DNA from: Flavobacterium sp. FEMGT703F
GTDB taxonomy: Bacteria > Bacteroidota > Bacteroidia > Flavobacteriales > Flavobacteriaceae
NCBI GenBank assembly: GCA_002786385.1
Contig: PGCN01000025.1
Coordinates: forward strand, 310,001 to 374,000
Length of the DNA stretch: 64,000 bases
Reading direction: 5' to 3'
Below, in pieces: positions 1 to 8,727 of the stretch; positions within the stretch are counted from its first letter, which is position 1, and every line of letters starts with the position of its first letter. The translations under genes and the position numbers were made by a program. The notes under the pieces are model-generated. The model was not told the origin of the DNA, ran no database searches, and saw nothing but the letters and a program-made list of their open reading frames with translations.

Positions 1-1618
1 TCTCCAATATCGGTTGGAAATGTTCTTTGAGTTGCAGCGTTACATCGGCGTCTTCAGCCGCGTATTCTTTGATGTCTTCTAACGGAACATCACGCATCGA
101 TAATTGGTTTTTACCTTTTTTACCAATGAGTGTCTCTATGGATTTAGGGGAATATTTCAAATAGGTTTCGCTCAACACATCCATATTGTGACGCATATCC
201 GGATTGATGAGATAATGTGCAATCATCGTATCGAAAAGCGGTCCTTTGATTTGAATGTCGTATTTGGCTAAGACTTTAAGGTCGTATTTCATGTTTTGCC
301 CAATTTTTTCGATGGTTTCATTTTCAAAAAACGGCTTGAATTTATCGGCCAGCAGTTTGGCTTCTTCTTGATTTTCCGGGAAAGGAACGTAAAATGCTTC
401 GCCTTTGGCCCAAGAGAATGACATGCCTACCAGTTCGGCATTTAAAGCATCAATTCCGGTAGTCTCGGTGTCAAAACATACGGATGATTGGTTCATTAAA
501 TTCTGCAAAAACAATTTCACACCCAAATCACCTTGAATAATCATATAGTTGTGCTTGGTGTTTTCAAGCGTTGCGTAATACGCATGTTGCGTTGGTTCGC
601 CGGTTTCTTCATCCGAAAAACCAAATAAGTCAAATTGCTCTTCGTTGGATTTTTTGGCCACGGGTTTTTTGGCCATTTTTGGAGCCTCACCGTTGTCATC
701 GCCATTGGCTTCAATCTCGTCGTATTCTTTTCCGGTACCGAAGAGTTTGTCGAACTGCGCTTTCATTTGTCGGAACTCGAGTTCTTGGAACAACGCATCG
801 GTTTTCTCCACATCGGGTTTGGACAATTCGAAATCGGTAGCGTCAAAAGTTACCGGACAATCCAATAAAATGCGGGCTAGCTTTTTTGACAATATACCAA
901 GCTCTTTGTTTTTTTCGATTTTATCTTTGAGCGCGCCTTTGAGCTTATCGGTGTTTTCCAATAGATTTTCCATTGAGCCGAATTCCTTCAGCAATTTTTT
1001 GGCGGTCACTTCGCCAACTCCCGGAAATCCGGGAATATTATCGGCAGAATCGCCCATCATGCCTAAAAAGTCAATGACTTGTTCCGGTCTTTCAATTTCA
1101 AATTTTTCTAAAACTTCCAGTACGCCCCAAATTTCAATGTCGTTACCCATACGAGCCGGTTTGTACATAAAAATATTTTCGGAAACCAATTGGGCAAAAT
1201 CCTTATCTGGAGTAACCATGAATACTTTATAACCTTCTTTTTCAGCCTGTTTGGCTAGCGTCCCGATTAAATCGTCGGCTTCGTAGCCTGCTTTTTCCAT
1301 GATCGGAATATGCATAGCTCGTAATAATTCCTGAATGTATGGTACGGCAATTTTAATGGCTTCCGGAGTTTCATCGCGATGCGCTTTGTACTCTTGGTAC
1401 ATCTCGTAACGGTAATCGCTGCCGCCTTTGTCAAAAGCCACCGCCAAATGGTCGGGTTTTTCGCGCTTAATAACATCCATCAAAGAATTCATAAAACCCA
1501 TAATGGCAGAGGTGTCCATGCCTTTAGAATTGATTCTCGGGTTTTTGATAAAAGCGTAATAGCCGCGAAAAATTAAGGCGTAGGCGTCTAGTAGGAACAG
1601 GCGTTTTTGTTGTGACAT
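1..1618 (-). CDS. polA: DNA polymerase I, N-terminal part (cut by window edge)
   Basis: Repair and Okazaki-fragment-processing polymerase. The reading frame starts at the ATG whose first base is 1618 (MSQQKRLFLLDAYALIFRGY) and stays open to base 1, giving about 539 residues; the polymerase domain lies outside the window. Residues 1 to about 300 form the 5'-3' exonuclease domain (KPDHLAVAFD, EADDLIGTLA, MGDSADNIPG, GVGEVTAKKLL). A linker rich in Lys and Glu follows. Residues from about 350 form the 3'-5' exonuclease domain, with all three metal motifs intact: DTET (Exo I), NMKYD (Exo II) and YAAED (Exo III). Proofreading is therefore probably active, unlike in some bacterial PolA proteins that have lost these residues. 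It is transcribed away from the metallophosphoesterase gene, with a 135-base gap between the two starts. Identification is secure; only the C-terminus is unseen. Confidence 0.95.
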   Translation of the reverse strand, partial: MSQQKRLFLLDAYALIFRGYYAFIKNPRINSKGMDTSAIMGFMNSLMDVIKREKPDHLAVAFDKGGSDYRYEMYQEYKAHRDETPEAIKIAVPYIQELLRAMHIPIMEKAGYEADDLIGTLAKQAEKEGYKVFMVTPDKDFAQLVSENIFMYKPARMGNDIEIWGVLEVLEKFEIERPEQVIDFLGMMGDSADNIPGFPGVGEVTAKKLLKEFGSMENLLENTDKLKGALKDKIEKNKELGILSKKLARILLDCPVTFDATDFELSKPDVEKTDALFQELEFRQMKAQFDKLFGTGKEYDEIEANGDDNGEAPKMAKKPVAKKSNEEQFDLFGFSDEETGEPTQHAYYATLENTKHNYMIIQGDLGVKLFLQNLMNQSSVCFDTETTGIDALNAELVGMSFSWAKGEAFYVPFPENQEEAKLLADKFKPFFENETIEKIGQNMKYDLKVLAKYDIQIKGPLFDTMIAHYLINPDMRHNMDVLSETYLKYSPKSIETLIGKKGKNQLSMRDVPLEDIKEYAAEDADVTLQLKEHFQPILE

Positions 1619-1753
1619 TGCTGTAAAAAATTATAAAGCGTAAAGGTAACTAAACTTTGCCTTTTCACAGGCAGAAATATTTTAGTTAAAAATAGTTAAA
1701 TCGGGGATAACAATGCTTTCTTTCTTTGTTAATTTGCCTAAAATTTGCGAAAG

Positions 1754-2986
1754 ATGTTGCGTTGGATTTTCTTTTTTCTTTTTGTAGCCATAGTTGAGGT
1801 TTATGCTTTTCAGGCGCTTAAAACCATAACCAAAACCAAGTGGATTTTGGTGTCATACCAAGTCATCTCTTTATTGGCCGTTTTGTATATAGTGTATCAA
1901 TTCACACAATTTGACCGCAGAGTTGGGCAAAACAGCAAAACCCTGATTACTTTTGGGTTGTTGTTGTTGGTTTTTATTCCAAAGTTAATCTTAACGAGCA
2001 TCATGTTGTTAGAGGATGTTTTCCGTGTTTTTTCGGGGACGATCACCCATTTTTTGGGAGACAACGACCGCGGTAGTTTTTTGCCGGAAAGAAGGCGTTT
2101 TGTGAGCCAGGTGGCTTTGGCGATGGCAGCCATTCCTTTTTCCTCGCTTTTGTACGGAATGACCAAAGGGAAATACAATTTCAGAGTTATTAAGCAAACC
2201 CTTTTCTTTCCCGATTTACCTGAAGATTTTGATGGTTTTACCATCACGCAAATTTCTGACGTCCATAGCGGTAGTTTTGATGATCCTGAAAAAATCAATT
2301 ATGCCATCGACATGATCAACGATCAAAATGCCGATATGATTTTGTTTACCGGAGATATAGTCAATACGCATGCTACAGAAATGCATCCTTGGATTGACAT
2401 TTTTAATCGCATTCAGCCTCATGCATTTGGGAAGTTTTCGGTTTTAGGGAATCACGATTACGGTGAGTACATTGAATGGCCGAGTGATGCCGTGAAACGT
2501 CAAAATTTTGAAGATATTAAAGATTTACACCGTCAGATTGGGTTTAACCTGTTGTTGAATGAACATACTAAAATCAAAAAAGGAAACAGCGAATTGGCGT
2601 TGGTCGGTGTTGAAAATTGGGGTAAGAATTTCAAACAAGCCGGTGATTTGAAAAAAGCATCTGAAGGCTTGACCAAAGATGATTTTAAGATTTTGATGAG
2701 TCACGATCCGAGCCACTGGGAGTATGAAGTGAAACACGATGAAAAGCATTACCAATTAACGCTTTCCGGTCATACACACGGTTTGCAGTTTGGGATTGAA
2801 ATTCCCGGTATCATTCAATGGAGTCCGGTGCAATACGTTTATAAGCAATGGGCAGGTTTGTATGAAAATGTAGGGCGTTATATTTATGTAAATCGTGGCT
2901 TTGGGTTTCATGCTTATCCCGGTCGTGTTGGTATTTGGCCTGAAATCACGGTTTTTGAACTAAAAAAAGGGGAAAAAGTAGCATAA
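1754..2986 (+). CDS. membrane metallophosphoesterase
   Basis: Calcineurin-like phosphoesterase with an N-terminal membrane domain, 410 residues from the ATG at 1754; an in-frame TTG three codons upstream is a less likely start. The first ~130 residues hold about four hydrophobic helices (around 1-20, 30-50, 65-85 and 115-130). The catalytic domain follows with the full set of metal-binding motifs: DVH (169-171), GD (200-201), GNHD (232-235), SHDP, and GHTHG (339-343). This order matches the YkuE/YaeI group, which acts on lipid-linked or cyclic phosphodiester substrates at the membrane, but the substrate cannot be read from the sequence. It is divergent from polA. The next gene, a thioredoxin-like protein, follows after 74 bases and has its own promoter box. 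Confidence 0.85.
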   Translation: MLRWIFFFLFVAIVEVYAFQALKTITKTKWILVSYQVISLLAVLYIVYQFTQFDRRVGQNSKTLITFGLLLLVFIPKLILTSIMLLEDVFRVFSGTITHFLGDNDRGSFLPERRRFVSQVALAMAAIPFSSLLYGMTKGKYNFRVIKQTLFFPDLPEDFDGFTITQISDVHSGSFDDPEKINYAIDMINDQNADMILFTGDIVNTHATEMHPWIDIFNRIQPHAFGKFSVLGNHDYGEYIEWPSDAVKRQNFEDIKDLHRQIGFNLLLNEHTKIKKGNSELALVGVENWGKNFKQAGDLKKASEGLTKDDFKILMSHDPSHWEYEVKHDEKHYQLTLSGHTHGLQFGIEIPGIIQWSPVQYVYKQWAGLYENVGRYIYVNRGFGFHAYPGRVGIWPEITVFELKKGEKVA

Positions 2987-3000
2987 TTAGTTAAAAATGC

Positions 3001-3008
3001 TACATTTG
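3001..3008 (+). promoter_or_regulatory. -7 promoter box (TACATTTG)
   Basis: Exact match to the Bacteroidetes -7 consensus TAnnTTTG, about 50 bases before the thioredoxin-like gene. No convincing -33 TTTG lies at the usual distance. Confidence 0.5.
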
Positions 3009-3060
3009 TGGTTTAATAGTTCTTTTTCCAAGGTAAAAGAAACAAAAATATTTTGGTTTT

Positions 3061-3357
3061 ATGTCAAAATTTGGAGAATTAATCAACGCTCAAGTGCCTG
3101 TGTTAATTGATTTTTACACAGAATGGAACGAATCTTCAGTGTCCATGCATCCTGTAATCAGAGATGTAGCTGCAGCGCTTGGTGACAAGGCAAAAGTGAT
3201 CAAAATTGATGTAGATAAAAATCAGGAGTTGGCCGAGGCATTGCGCATTAAAGGATTGCCAACCTTGATGATTTACAAAGACGGTCAAATGGTTTGGAGA
3301 CAATCGGGGGAATTAGATGCCAATACCATTATCGCTTTAGTACAAGAGCAACTTTAG
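3061..3357 (+). CDS. thioredoxin-fold protein lacking the redox cysteines
   Basis: A 98-residue single-domain thioredoxin-fold protein with no signal peptide, so cytoplasmic. The fold is recognisable from the FYTEW segment (18-22), the cis-proline loop GLPT (P67) and the closing IYKDG strand-turn. Where thioredoxins carry WCGPC, this protein has W22-N-E-S-S, so both active-site cysteines are replaced (Asn23, Ser26) and no cysteine is present anywhere. It cannot act as a dithiol reductase. A binding or chaperone-like role is possible, but this is inference. Its stop codon overlaps the stop of the convergent deacetylase gene by 4 bases (3354-3357), and there is no terminator between them. Confidence 0.85.
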   Translation: MSKFGELINAQVPVLIDFYTEWNESSVSMHPVIRDVAAALGDKAKVIKIDVDKNQELAEALRIKGLPTLMIYKDGQMVWRQSGELDANTIIALVQEQL

Positions 3358-3995
3358 TCCATCTTTTCACAAACAAATTCATTTCTCTTTAGGAATTCTA
3401 AAGTTTTAGGCAATACATATTGTAAGTTTTGCCAGGCTTTACTGCTGTCGTGAAATACGATAATACTTCCGCTTTCGATATGGCTTATTACGTTTTGTAA
3501 GCATTCCTCCTGACTGACATTGGCGTCGAAGTCCATGCTAATCACATCCCACATAACAATTGTATAGCCCGCTTTACGTAAGGCTTTGGCTTGCGAAGGC
3601 TTGATTTTCCCATAAGGTGGGCGAAATAGTTTAGGATTGGTAGTTTGGAGTTTGAAATTCACCATAATCTCGGCACATTTTTCCGTGTTTTCGAGATATC
3701 GTTCCAAAGTAGTTTCCCAGCCTTTTAAGTGGTTGAAAGTATGGTTTCCGATGCTGTGATTGTTTTCGATTATCTTATTAAAAATGTGAGGATGTTTCCG
3801 AATGTTATCGCCTATGCAAAAGAAAGTAGCCTTAGCATCGTATTGGGTTAATTGGTCTAAAACCCATTCGGTTATTTCCGGAATTGGTCCGTCGTCAAAA
3901 GTGAGGTATACTTTTTTTTCATTGTTCGGAATGTCCCAAACATATTTCGGGAATATTGTTTTGATAAACCGATTTGTCTTAACCCATAAACTCAT
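3354..3995 (-). CDS. polysaccharide deacetylase (NodB-homology, CE4 family)
   Basis: Metal-dependent deacetylase of N-acetylated glycans such as peptidoglycan or chitin-like sugars, 213 residues. Motif 1 is TFDDGP (D34 catalytic base, D35 metal ligand). Motif 2 is HTFNH (H85 and H89 metal ligands). Motif 3 is RPPYG (125-129). A WDVISMDFD segment and a C-terminal IIVFHD (catalytic His) follow, so every CE4 motif is present. No clear signal peptide: the N-terminus is MSLWVKTNRFIKTIFPKYVW, with only a short hydrophobic patch. The substrate cannot be assigned. A bidirectional hairpin at 4008-4048 separates it from the upstream DUF2723 gene, so it is probably transcribed alone. Confidence 0.88.
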   Translation of the reverse strand: MSLWVKTNRFIKTIFPKYVWDIPNNEKKVYLTFDDGPIPEITEWVLDQLTQYDAKATFFCIGDNIRKHPHIFNKIIENNHSIGNHTFNHLKGWETTLERYLENTEKCAEIMVNFKLQTTNPKLFRPPYGKIKPSQAKALRKAGYTIVMWDVISMDFDANVSQEECLQNVISHIESGSIIVFHDSSKAWQNLQYVLPKTLEFLKRNEFVCEKMD

Positions 3996-4007
3996 ACCAT
4001 AAAAGTA

Positions 4008-4048
4008 AAAAAAGTGCCGATAGGATTGATTCTTATCGGCACTTTTTT
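4008..4048 (-). terminator. intrinsic terminator after the DUF2723 gene
   Basis: A 13-bp perfect stem (AAAAGTGCCGATA at 4010-4022 with its complement at 4034-4046) and an 11-base loop, with T-runs on both strands. It lies just past the stop of the minus-strand DUF2723 gene. Confidence 0.85.
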
Positions 4049-4065
4049 AGAAATTAATAAGTAGA

Positions 4066-7000
4066 TTATTCCAAATCTCTTCCGAAACGGGTAAAGCGTT
4101 GTACAAAAGAGTTAAATACCGGTTTGTTTTTGTTGTAGTATTCCAAATCGTTACGGTTTTTCATTACCAACAACAAACTTCTGTAGCGTTCAATATCAGT
4201 GACGATATCGGTGGCAATTCCGTTTTGAATGGACGGTTGAATACCGGCATAATACGTTAGGTTTTGTTTGTATTTGTTGGTTAATTTATCCAACAATTCT
4301 CGCGCTTTGGCTTTTTCGCCTACTTCGTAATAAGCAGCGGCAAAGGGCTCCAACATGGTGTAATAGCCGTAGTAATCCATTGGCATTTTAGTCATCGCCA
4401 ATTCGATAATTTTTTTGGCTTTGTCTGTTTTTCCCTCATTGATTAGCTGTTGGGTTAAACGCGCCATATTGGTTCGGTACGAAATACTGTTCTTACGGGT
4501 TTCAGGATCGTGGTAAATCGAAGTCAATTCGCCGTTGCCCCATTGCCATTGGGTTACCAAATTGTACATTTTATCGCTGTCAATTTGCCCCATGTCGTAT
4601 GGGTTTTCTTTGTCGATAGGCGTTTTAATCGGAACTAACTTGTAAACCAAGCCATCGAGTTGCAGGTAATCTTTCATCCACAAATAGTCGTCGTCACCAA
4701 AACTACCGCCGGTAAAATACACCGGTCTTTTCCAATTGTTATTGGCCAAAATGTCCAACATCATTAATCGGTTTTTATATAGCGCACTTCCTTTGATGTC
4801 TAAATCAATGAAAGGAACAATAGAATCGTTCAAGGCCGGATTAACCACTTTGTTTTTGATAATTGTATTTTTGTCTACCGGAATTCTGATTTTATTGGTC
4901 GGATAAAAATGAATGGTTTGTCCGTTTTGTAAATCAATAGTTGATTGCGGATTTTTGATGAACTTGATTAAGTCCTTCACATCCCAACGCGCATCGGTTT
5001 TCGGGATATGGGCAACATAGTCTAACTTGTCACCAACATACTCGCTGTGATCAAATGAAATGGGCAAACCTTCTGCCTCGTAAGTTTTGAATTTCATTTG
5101 GTCTATGTACCAATCCGTCATGAATAAACTGGTGTTTACAATTTTGATGTCGGTTCGGATACCTTCAATTTCTTGGGCATACCAAAGCGGGAAGGTGTCG
5201 TTATCTCCAATGGTAAACAATATTGCATTCGGATCACAAGAGTTGAGATAGTTTTTGGCCATGGCGATGGCGGTGTATCGGTTGGAGCGGTCGTGATCGT
5301 CCCAATTTTGACTTGCCATTAGCACCGGAGCGGCTAAAAGTGAAGCGGCGATGACAATTGGTCCGACTAATTTCGATTTGATATAATCGGTGACAATTTC
5401 GTAAATTGCATATACACCAAAGCCCAGCCAAATCGCAAATACATAGAACGAACCTACCAAAGCGTAATCGCGTTCTCTCGGTTCGAAAGGTCTTTCGTTA
5501 AGGAAAACTTTTAGAGCTATGCTGGTGAAAAGGAATAAAACCAATAACACGTAGAAACTTTTAAGGTCTCTTTGCGCATGGTACATTAAACCAATTAATC
5601 CTAAGATGAAAGGTAAGAAGTAATATACGTTTCTACCTTTGTTGTTGATGGCATCATTCGGAAGATTTTCCTGAGAGCCTTTTCCTAAGTGAATTTCATC
5701 GACAAACTTGATGCCGCTGATCCAATTACCATCTAAGTTGTCGTATTTTCCTTGGATGTCGTTTTGTCTTCCTACGAAATTCCATAACAAATAGCGACCG
5801 TACATATAGCCGAATTGGTATTCGCCCATGAACAATAAGTTATCAGCTGTTGACGGTTTTTCTACAACCAAATAGTCGCTGTATTTTTTCAGGAAATTTA
5901 CATAGTCTTCATTGTCGATTTGTTTTTGGGCATAAGCCGTTTTAAAATCGTTAATATTTTTTTGCATTTCATCTTTCAACTGACCTACGGCTTGCATTAT
6001 TTGTTCATCGCTTAAGCTGTCTAAATTTACGCCGTATTGCGCCAAATCTTCCTCGTAAGGGTAGTTGTGGTTTAAAGTGAATTTTGGTGGTCCTGTGAAT
6101 TGGATATAGTTTTCGATATGATCCGTGCTCCACATACGAGGCAAGATTGCTTTGTGGTTGTCGTCGGTGTTTTGTTCGGCGTTTTTGTAGTTGTTTACGA
6201 TTACATATTTACCGGTTTTATAATCTCTTTCGTAGTTAGGTGCTTTGTCTAAATAGGGTTGGTCTTCATCCAATCCGGCAAAAGTATCGGTGTATTGCGG
6301 GCCGTAGAATAAAGGATTCACTCCGTATTGCTCACGGTTGTAGTAGGCTAATACCTCTGCAGCATCCGAAGGTTTGTTTTCGTTGATGACCACATTAGCG
6401 TTGGCACGGATCGGTAACATCATCCAAGTTGAGAAACCGATTAATACAAACAGTATACAAAGCAATGCCGTATTGTAAAAAGGATGTCCTTTTTCACGGG
6501 TGTACTTCAATCCGAAATAGAAAAAGGCAATCACCAACAGCGCGGCTATGATGGTACCGGAATTAAAAGGCAAACCAATGCTGTTAACCATGAAAATTTC
6601 CATCTTACCAAAGAAAGCCAAGGTGTAAGGAAGCAAAAGTTTGAAAATGAATAACAAGACGGCTACAATGATAACATTGGCTACGACGAAACTCAGCAGG
6701 GTTATTTTTTTGTAATTTTTAAAGTAATATAAGAATCCGATTGAAGGGATGGTTAATAATGCCATAAAGTGCACTCCAAAAGAAAGACCGATTAGCAATG
6801 AAATCAGCAACAACCAACGATTTCCTCGAGGCGTATGCATGTCTTCTTCCCAGCGCAAAGCCAACCAAAACAATAAGGCAATGAACAAGGAAGCCATCGC
6901 ATATACTTCAGCTTCAACGGCGCTGGCCCAAAAACTATCAGAAAAAGTAAAGGCAAGCGAACCTACCATAGAACTTCCCAATACTACAATGGCTTTGTTT

Positions 7001-7344
7001 TTGTCGAATTCGGTGTAGGATGATACTATCTTTCTCAATAATATAGAAGATGACCAAAACATAAACAATATGGTAAAGGCACTCGAAAATACCGAGGTCA
7101 TGTTGACCATCAAGGCAATGTTTTCTTTGCTGAAGGCGAACATTGAGAAAAACGCACCTATAATTTGGAACAAAGGTGCTCCGGGAGGATGTCCTACTTC
7201 CAATTTGGCTGCTGTGGAAATGTATTCGCCACAATCCCAAAAACTCATGGTGGGTTCAACAGTTAATGAATAAGTGATTAAGGCGATGACAAAGGCTGTC
7301 CATCCTAAAAGGGTATTCCACTTGTTGAAGTTAAAATTCATCAT
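4066..7344 (-). CDS. DUF2723 / GT117-family multi-pass membrane protein with TPR-like tail
   Basis: A 1092-residue membrane protein. Its N-terminal half has many hydrophobic helices and the DUF2723 signature: after the first helix comes PTMSFWDCGEYI (31-42; acidic D37 and E40), then GHPPGAPLFQ (51-60). This D/E pair in the first extracytoplasmic loop is typical of GT-C glycosyltransferases that use lipid-linked sugars. The family is placed in GT117 together with the eukaryotic O-mannosyltransferase TMEM260, so a role in glycosylating exported proteins is plausible; this is inference. A second helix cluster surrounds FEPRERDYALVGSFY. A long soluble part and a C-terminal alpha-helical, TPR-like stretch (about 960-1092) follow. 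Either of the first two Met codons could be the start. The gene is monocistronic, ending at the hairpin at 4008-4048. Confidence 0.85.
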   Translation of the reverse strand: MMNFNFNKWNTLLGWTAFVIALITYSLTVEPTMSFWDCGEYISTAAKLEVGHPPGAPLFQIIGAFFSMFAFSKENIALMVNMTSVFSSAFTILFMFWSSSILLRKIVSSYTEFDKNKAIVVLGSSMVGSLAFTFSDSFWASAVEAEVYAMASLFIALLFWLALRWEEDMHTPRGNRWLLLISLLIGLSFGVHFMALLTIPSIGFLYYFKNYKKITLLSFVVANVIIVAVLLFIFKLLLPYTLAFFGKMEIFMVNSIGLPFNSGTIIAALLVIAFFYFGLKYTREKGHPFYNTALLCILFVLIGFSTWMMLPIRANANVVINENKPSDAAEVLAYYNREQYGVNPLFYGPQYTDTFAGLDEDQPYLDKAPNYERDYKTGKYVIVNNYKNAEQNTDDNHKAILPRMWSTDHIENYIQFTGPPKFTLNHNYPYEEDLAQYGVNLDSLSDEQIMQAVGQLKDEMQKNINDFKTAYAQKQIDNEDYVNFLKKYSDYLVVEKPSTADNLLFMGEYQFGYMYGRYLLWNFVGRQNDIQGKYDNLDGNWISGIKFVDEIHLGKGSQENLPNDAINNKGRNVYYFLPFILGLIGLMYHAQRDLKSFYVLLVLFLFTSIALKVFLNERPFEPRERDYALVGSFYVFAIWLGFGVYAIYEIVTDYIKSKLVGPIVIAASLLAAPVLMASQNWDDHDRSNRYTAIAMAKNYLNSCDPNAILFTIGDNDTFPLWYAQEIEGIRTDIKIVNTSLFMTDWYIDQMKFKTYEAEGLPISFDHSEYVGDKLDYVAHIPKTDARWDVKDLIKFIKNPQSTIDLQNGQTIHFYPTNKIRIPVDKNTIIKNKVVNPALNDSIVPFIDLDIKGSALYKNRLMMLDILANNNWKRPVYFTGGSFGDDDYLWMKDYLQLDGLVYKLVPIKTPIDKENPYDMGQIDSDKMYNLVTQWQWGNGELTSIYHDPETRKNSISYRTNMARLTQQLINEGKTDKAKKIIELAMTKMPMDYYGYYTMLEPFAAAYYEVGEKAKARELLDKLTNKYKQNLTYYAGIQPSIQNGIATDIVTDIERYRSLLLVMKNRNDLEYYNKNKPVFNSFVQRFTRFGRDLE

Positions 7345-7519
7345 AGAAATAGGATATGAGATAGGTTTATTTTTACGCTTACAAAGAAACTATTTTTTTT
7401 AACGTGATTTAACCCGCTTTAATAAAAATTTATAAAACAGTTAACGGATTAATTTCAAGTTTATTATGGGTTTGACGAAGAAAGCAAAACAAAAAACACC
7501 TAATTTTTTTAGATAATTG

Positions 7520-7550
7520 TTTGTGTAAAATAAAATTTGTTATAAATTTG
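7520..7550 (+). promoter_or_regulatory. promoter of tRNA-Gln
   Basis: TTTG at 7520-7523, a 19-base spacer, then TAAATTTG at 7543-7550, followed by CA. This is a full match to the Bacteroidetes primary sigma consensus. The predicted transcript start is about 12 bases before the tRNA. Confidence 0.75.
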
Positions 7551-7568
7551 CACTCGCAATAAGCCAAT

Positions 7569-7639
7569 TGGTCTATGGTGTAATGGTAACACTACGGTTT
7601 TTGGTGCCGTCTTTCTAGGTTCGAGTCCTAGTAGACCAA
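7569..7639 (+). tRNA. tRNA-Gln (anticodon UUG)
   Basis: Complete 71-base cloverleaf. The acceptor stem TGGTCTA (7569-7575) pairs with TAGACCA (7632-7638), with discriminator A at 7639. The D stem is GTGT/ACAC. The anticodon stem ACGGT/GCCGT encloses the loop TTTTGGT with anticodon TTG. The T arm is CTAGG-TTCGAGT-CCTAG. The 3' CCA is not encoded, so it must be added after transcription. Confidence 0.95.
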
Positions 7640-7643
7640 CGAT

Positions 7644-7670
7644 AAATCCCGCCTCAAGCGGGATTTTTTG
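7644..7670 (+). terminator. terminator after tRNA-Gln
   Basis: A 9-bp stem (AAATCCCGC at 7644-7652 with GCGGGATTT at 7658-7666), a 5-base loop, and a T-run. It lies four bases past the tRNA 3' end. Confidence 0.85.
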
Positions 7671-7687
7671 TTTTTATTCCATTCATA

Positions 7688-7715
7688 AAAAAAGCCGCTG
7701 TTAAGCGGCTTTTTG
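7688..7715 (-). terminator. terminator after the universal stress protein gene (bidirectional)
   Basis: A 10-bp stem (AAAAGCCGCT at 7690-7699 with AGCGGCTTTT at 7704-7713), a GTTA loop, and T-runs on either strand. It lies 18 bases past the stop of the minus-strand uspA-like gene. Confidence 0.8.
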
Positions 7716-7732
7716 ATTTTGTATCTTCAAAA

Positions 7733-8557
7733 TTAAATTTTAAAAGTAACAACCGGTTTAACAGCATGGTTTACTAAGTCTTCACTGATACTGCCGTTAA
7801 AGAAGTGTGCTAAGCCTTTTCTTCCGTGAGTGCTCATGCCGATTAAATCAGCATCAATACTGTTGGTGAAATTTAAGACGCCGCTTTCTACATTTACATC
7901 GTTGTAAATGTGGGTAGCTAATTTGTTGATGTTGAAACCTGCAATAAAAGAACTCATGATTTCGTTAGCAATGTGAGTTGGTTTAAAGCTGCTTGGTGTA
8001 TTGATCATAACCAAATGTAATTCGGCGTCAAATTTATTAGCAAATTCTACTACTTTAGCAAAAGGCTTTTTGATTTCGTCGGCAAAATCAGAAGCGAAAA
8101 CGAATTTTTTCACTTCGAAATCTCCGGCTTCTTTTTTGATGATTAGTACAGGGATTTCAGAGTTGCGCACCACTTTCTCGGCATTAGAACCAATAAACAT
8201 TTCTTTGAAGCCGCTCGCGCCATGTGAACCCATAACGATTAAGTCAACTTCATTTTTCTTGCTGATATTCATAATTCCGTCGAAAGCCAATTCAAACTGA
8301 ATGATTTCAGAAACTTTTACACCTTCTAAACTCGGGTCGTCCATTAAGTCTTCTAAACGATTGATCGCAGCATTTTTGAAAAGCATGATTTCAGGCAATT
8401 CATGACCGCTACCAATAGCATCGCCAGCTTCGCTAGGCAATTCTAACATGTGAAGTAAAAAAATTTCGCCGTTGTTTTTTCTGGCAATTTGCGCCGCAAC
8501 TTTCAAGGCATATTTGGCATGTTCAGAGAAGTCTGTTGGGACTAAGATTTTTTTCAT
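7733..8557 (-). CDS. universal stress protein, tandem UspA domains
   Basis: A 274-residue cytoplasmic protein with two UspA domains, about 1-148 and 149-274. The start at 8557 (MKKILVPTDFSEHAKYALK) is chosen because the first Usp strand begins there; an in-frame Met 18 codons upstream would add residues not seen in the family. Domain 1 ends with the ATP-binding loop G-2x-G-9x-G-S (GSHGASGFKEMFIGS). In domain 2 the matching loop is STHGRKGLAHFFNGS, where the first glycine is replaced, so nucleotide binding may be asymmetric. The likely role is a stress-response nucleotide-binding protein. It is divergent from the rimP operon. Confidence 0.85.
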   Translation of the reverse strand: MKKILVPTDFSEHAKYALKVAAQIARKNNGEIFLLHMLELPSEAGDAIGSGHELPEIMLFKNAAINRLEDLMDDPSLEGVKVSEIIQFELAFDGIMNISKKNEVDLIVMGSHGASGFKEMFIGSNAEKVVRNSEIPVLIIKKEAGDFEVKKFVFASDFADEIKKPFAKVVEFANKFDAELHLVMINTPSSFKPTHIANEIMSSFIAGFNINKLATHIYNDVNVESGVLNFTNSIDADLIGMSTHGRKGLAHFFNGSISEDLVNHAVKPVVTFKI

Positions 8558-8655
8558 AATATAAAAACGTAATTTTTGGATAGGATATTTTAACACAATA
8601 AAGGTATTCAATTTTTTTGATTTGGCAAGGAATTTTTAATTTATAAAAAAATAAC

Positions 8656-8663
8656 TATATTTG
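8656..8663 (+). promoter_or_regulatory. -7 promoter box of the rimP-nusA-infB operon
   Basis: TATATTTG followed by CA is an exact TAnnTTTG match. The predicted transcript start is near 8669, giving a leader of about 58 bases that contains the hairpin at 8694-8720. Confidence 0.6.
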
Positions 8664-8693
8664 CACCGTTATTTACCATACAAATTAAATAAT

Positions 8694-8720
8694 GAGGGAA
8701 GCAGTGCTTCCCTCTTTTTA
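8694..8720 (+). promoter_or_regulatory. leader hairpin before rimP (attenuator-like)
   Basis: GAGGGAAG and CTTCCCTC form a perfect 8-bp stem around a 5-base loop CAGTG, followed directly by a T-run. This has the form of an intrinsic terminator but sits between the promoter and the rimP start at 8728. It could terminate transcription early or control translation of the operon. As NusA is encoded downstream and acts on hairpin termination, feedback control is an attractive inference. The upstream in-frame ATG at 8692 would translate through this stem and is unlikely to be the real start. Confidence 0.6.
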
Positions 8721-8727
8721 TACAACA

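Noticed and set aside
571..1232. Plus-strand open frames of 77-195 codons in the first 1.2 kb
   Set aside because: They are antisense to polA, whose minus-strand frame is open to the window edge and keeps all exonuclease motifs.
8692..8727. Upstream ATG of rimP that would add 12 residues
   Set aside because: The added codons lie on the leader hairpin, and the family starts at the later ATG.
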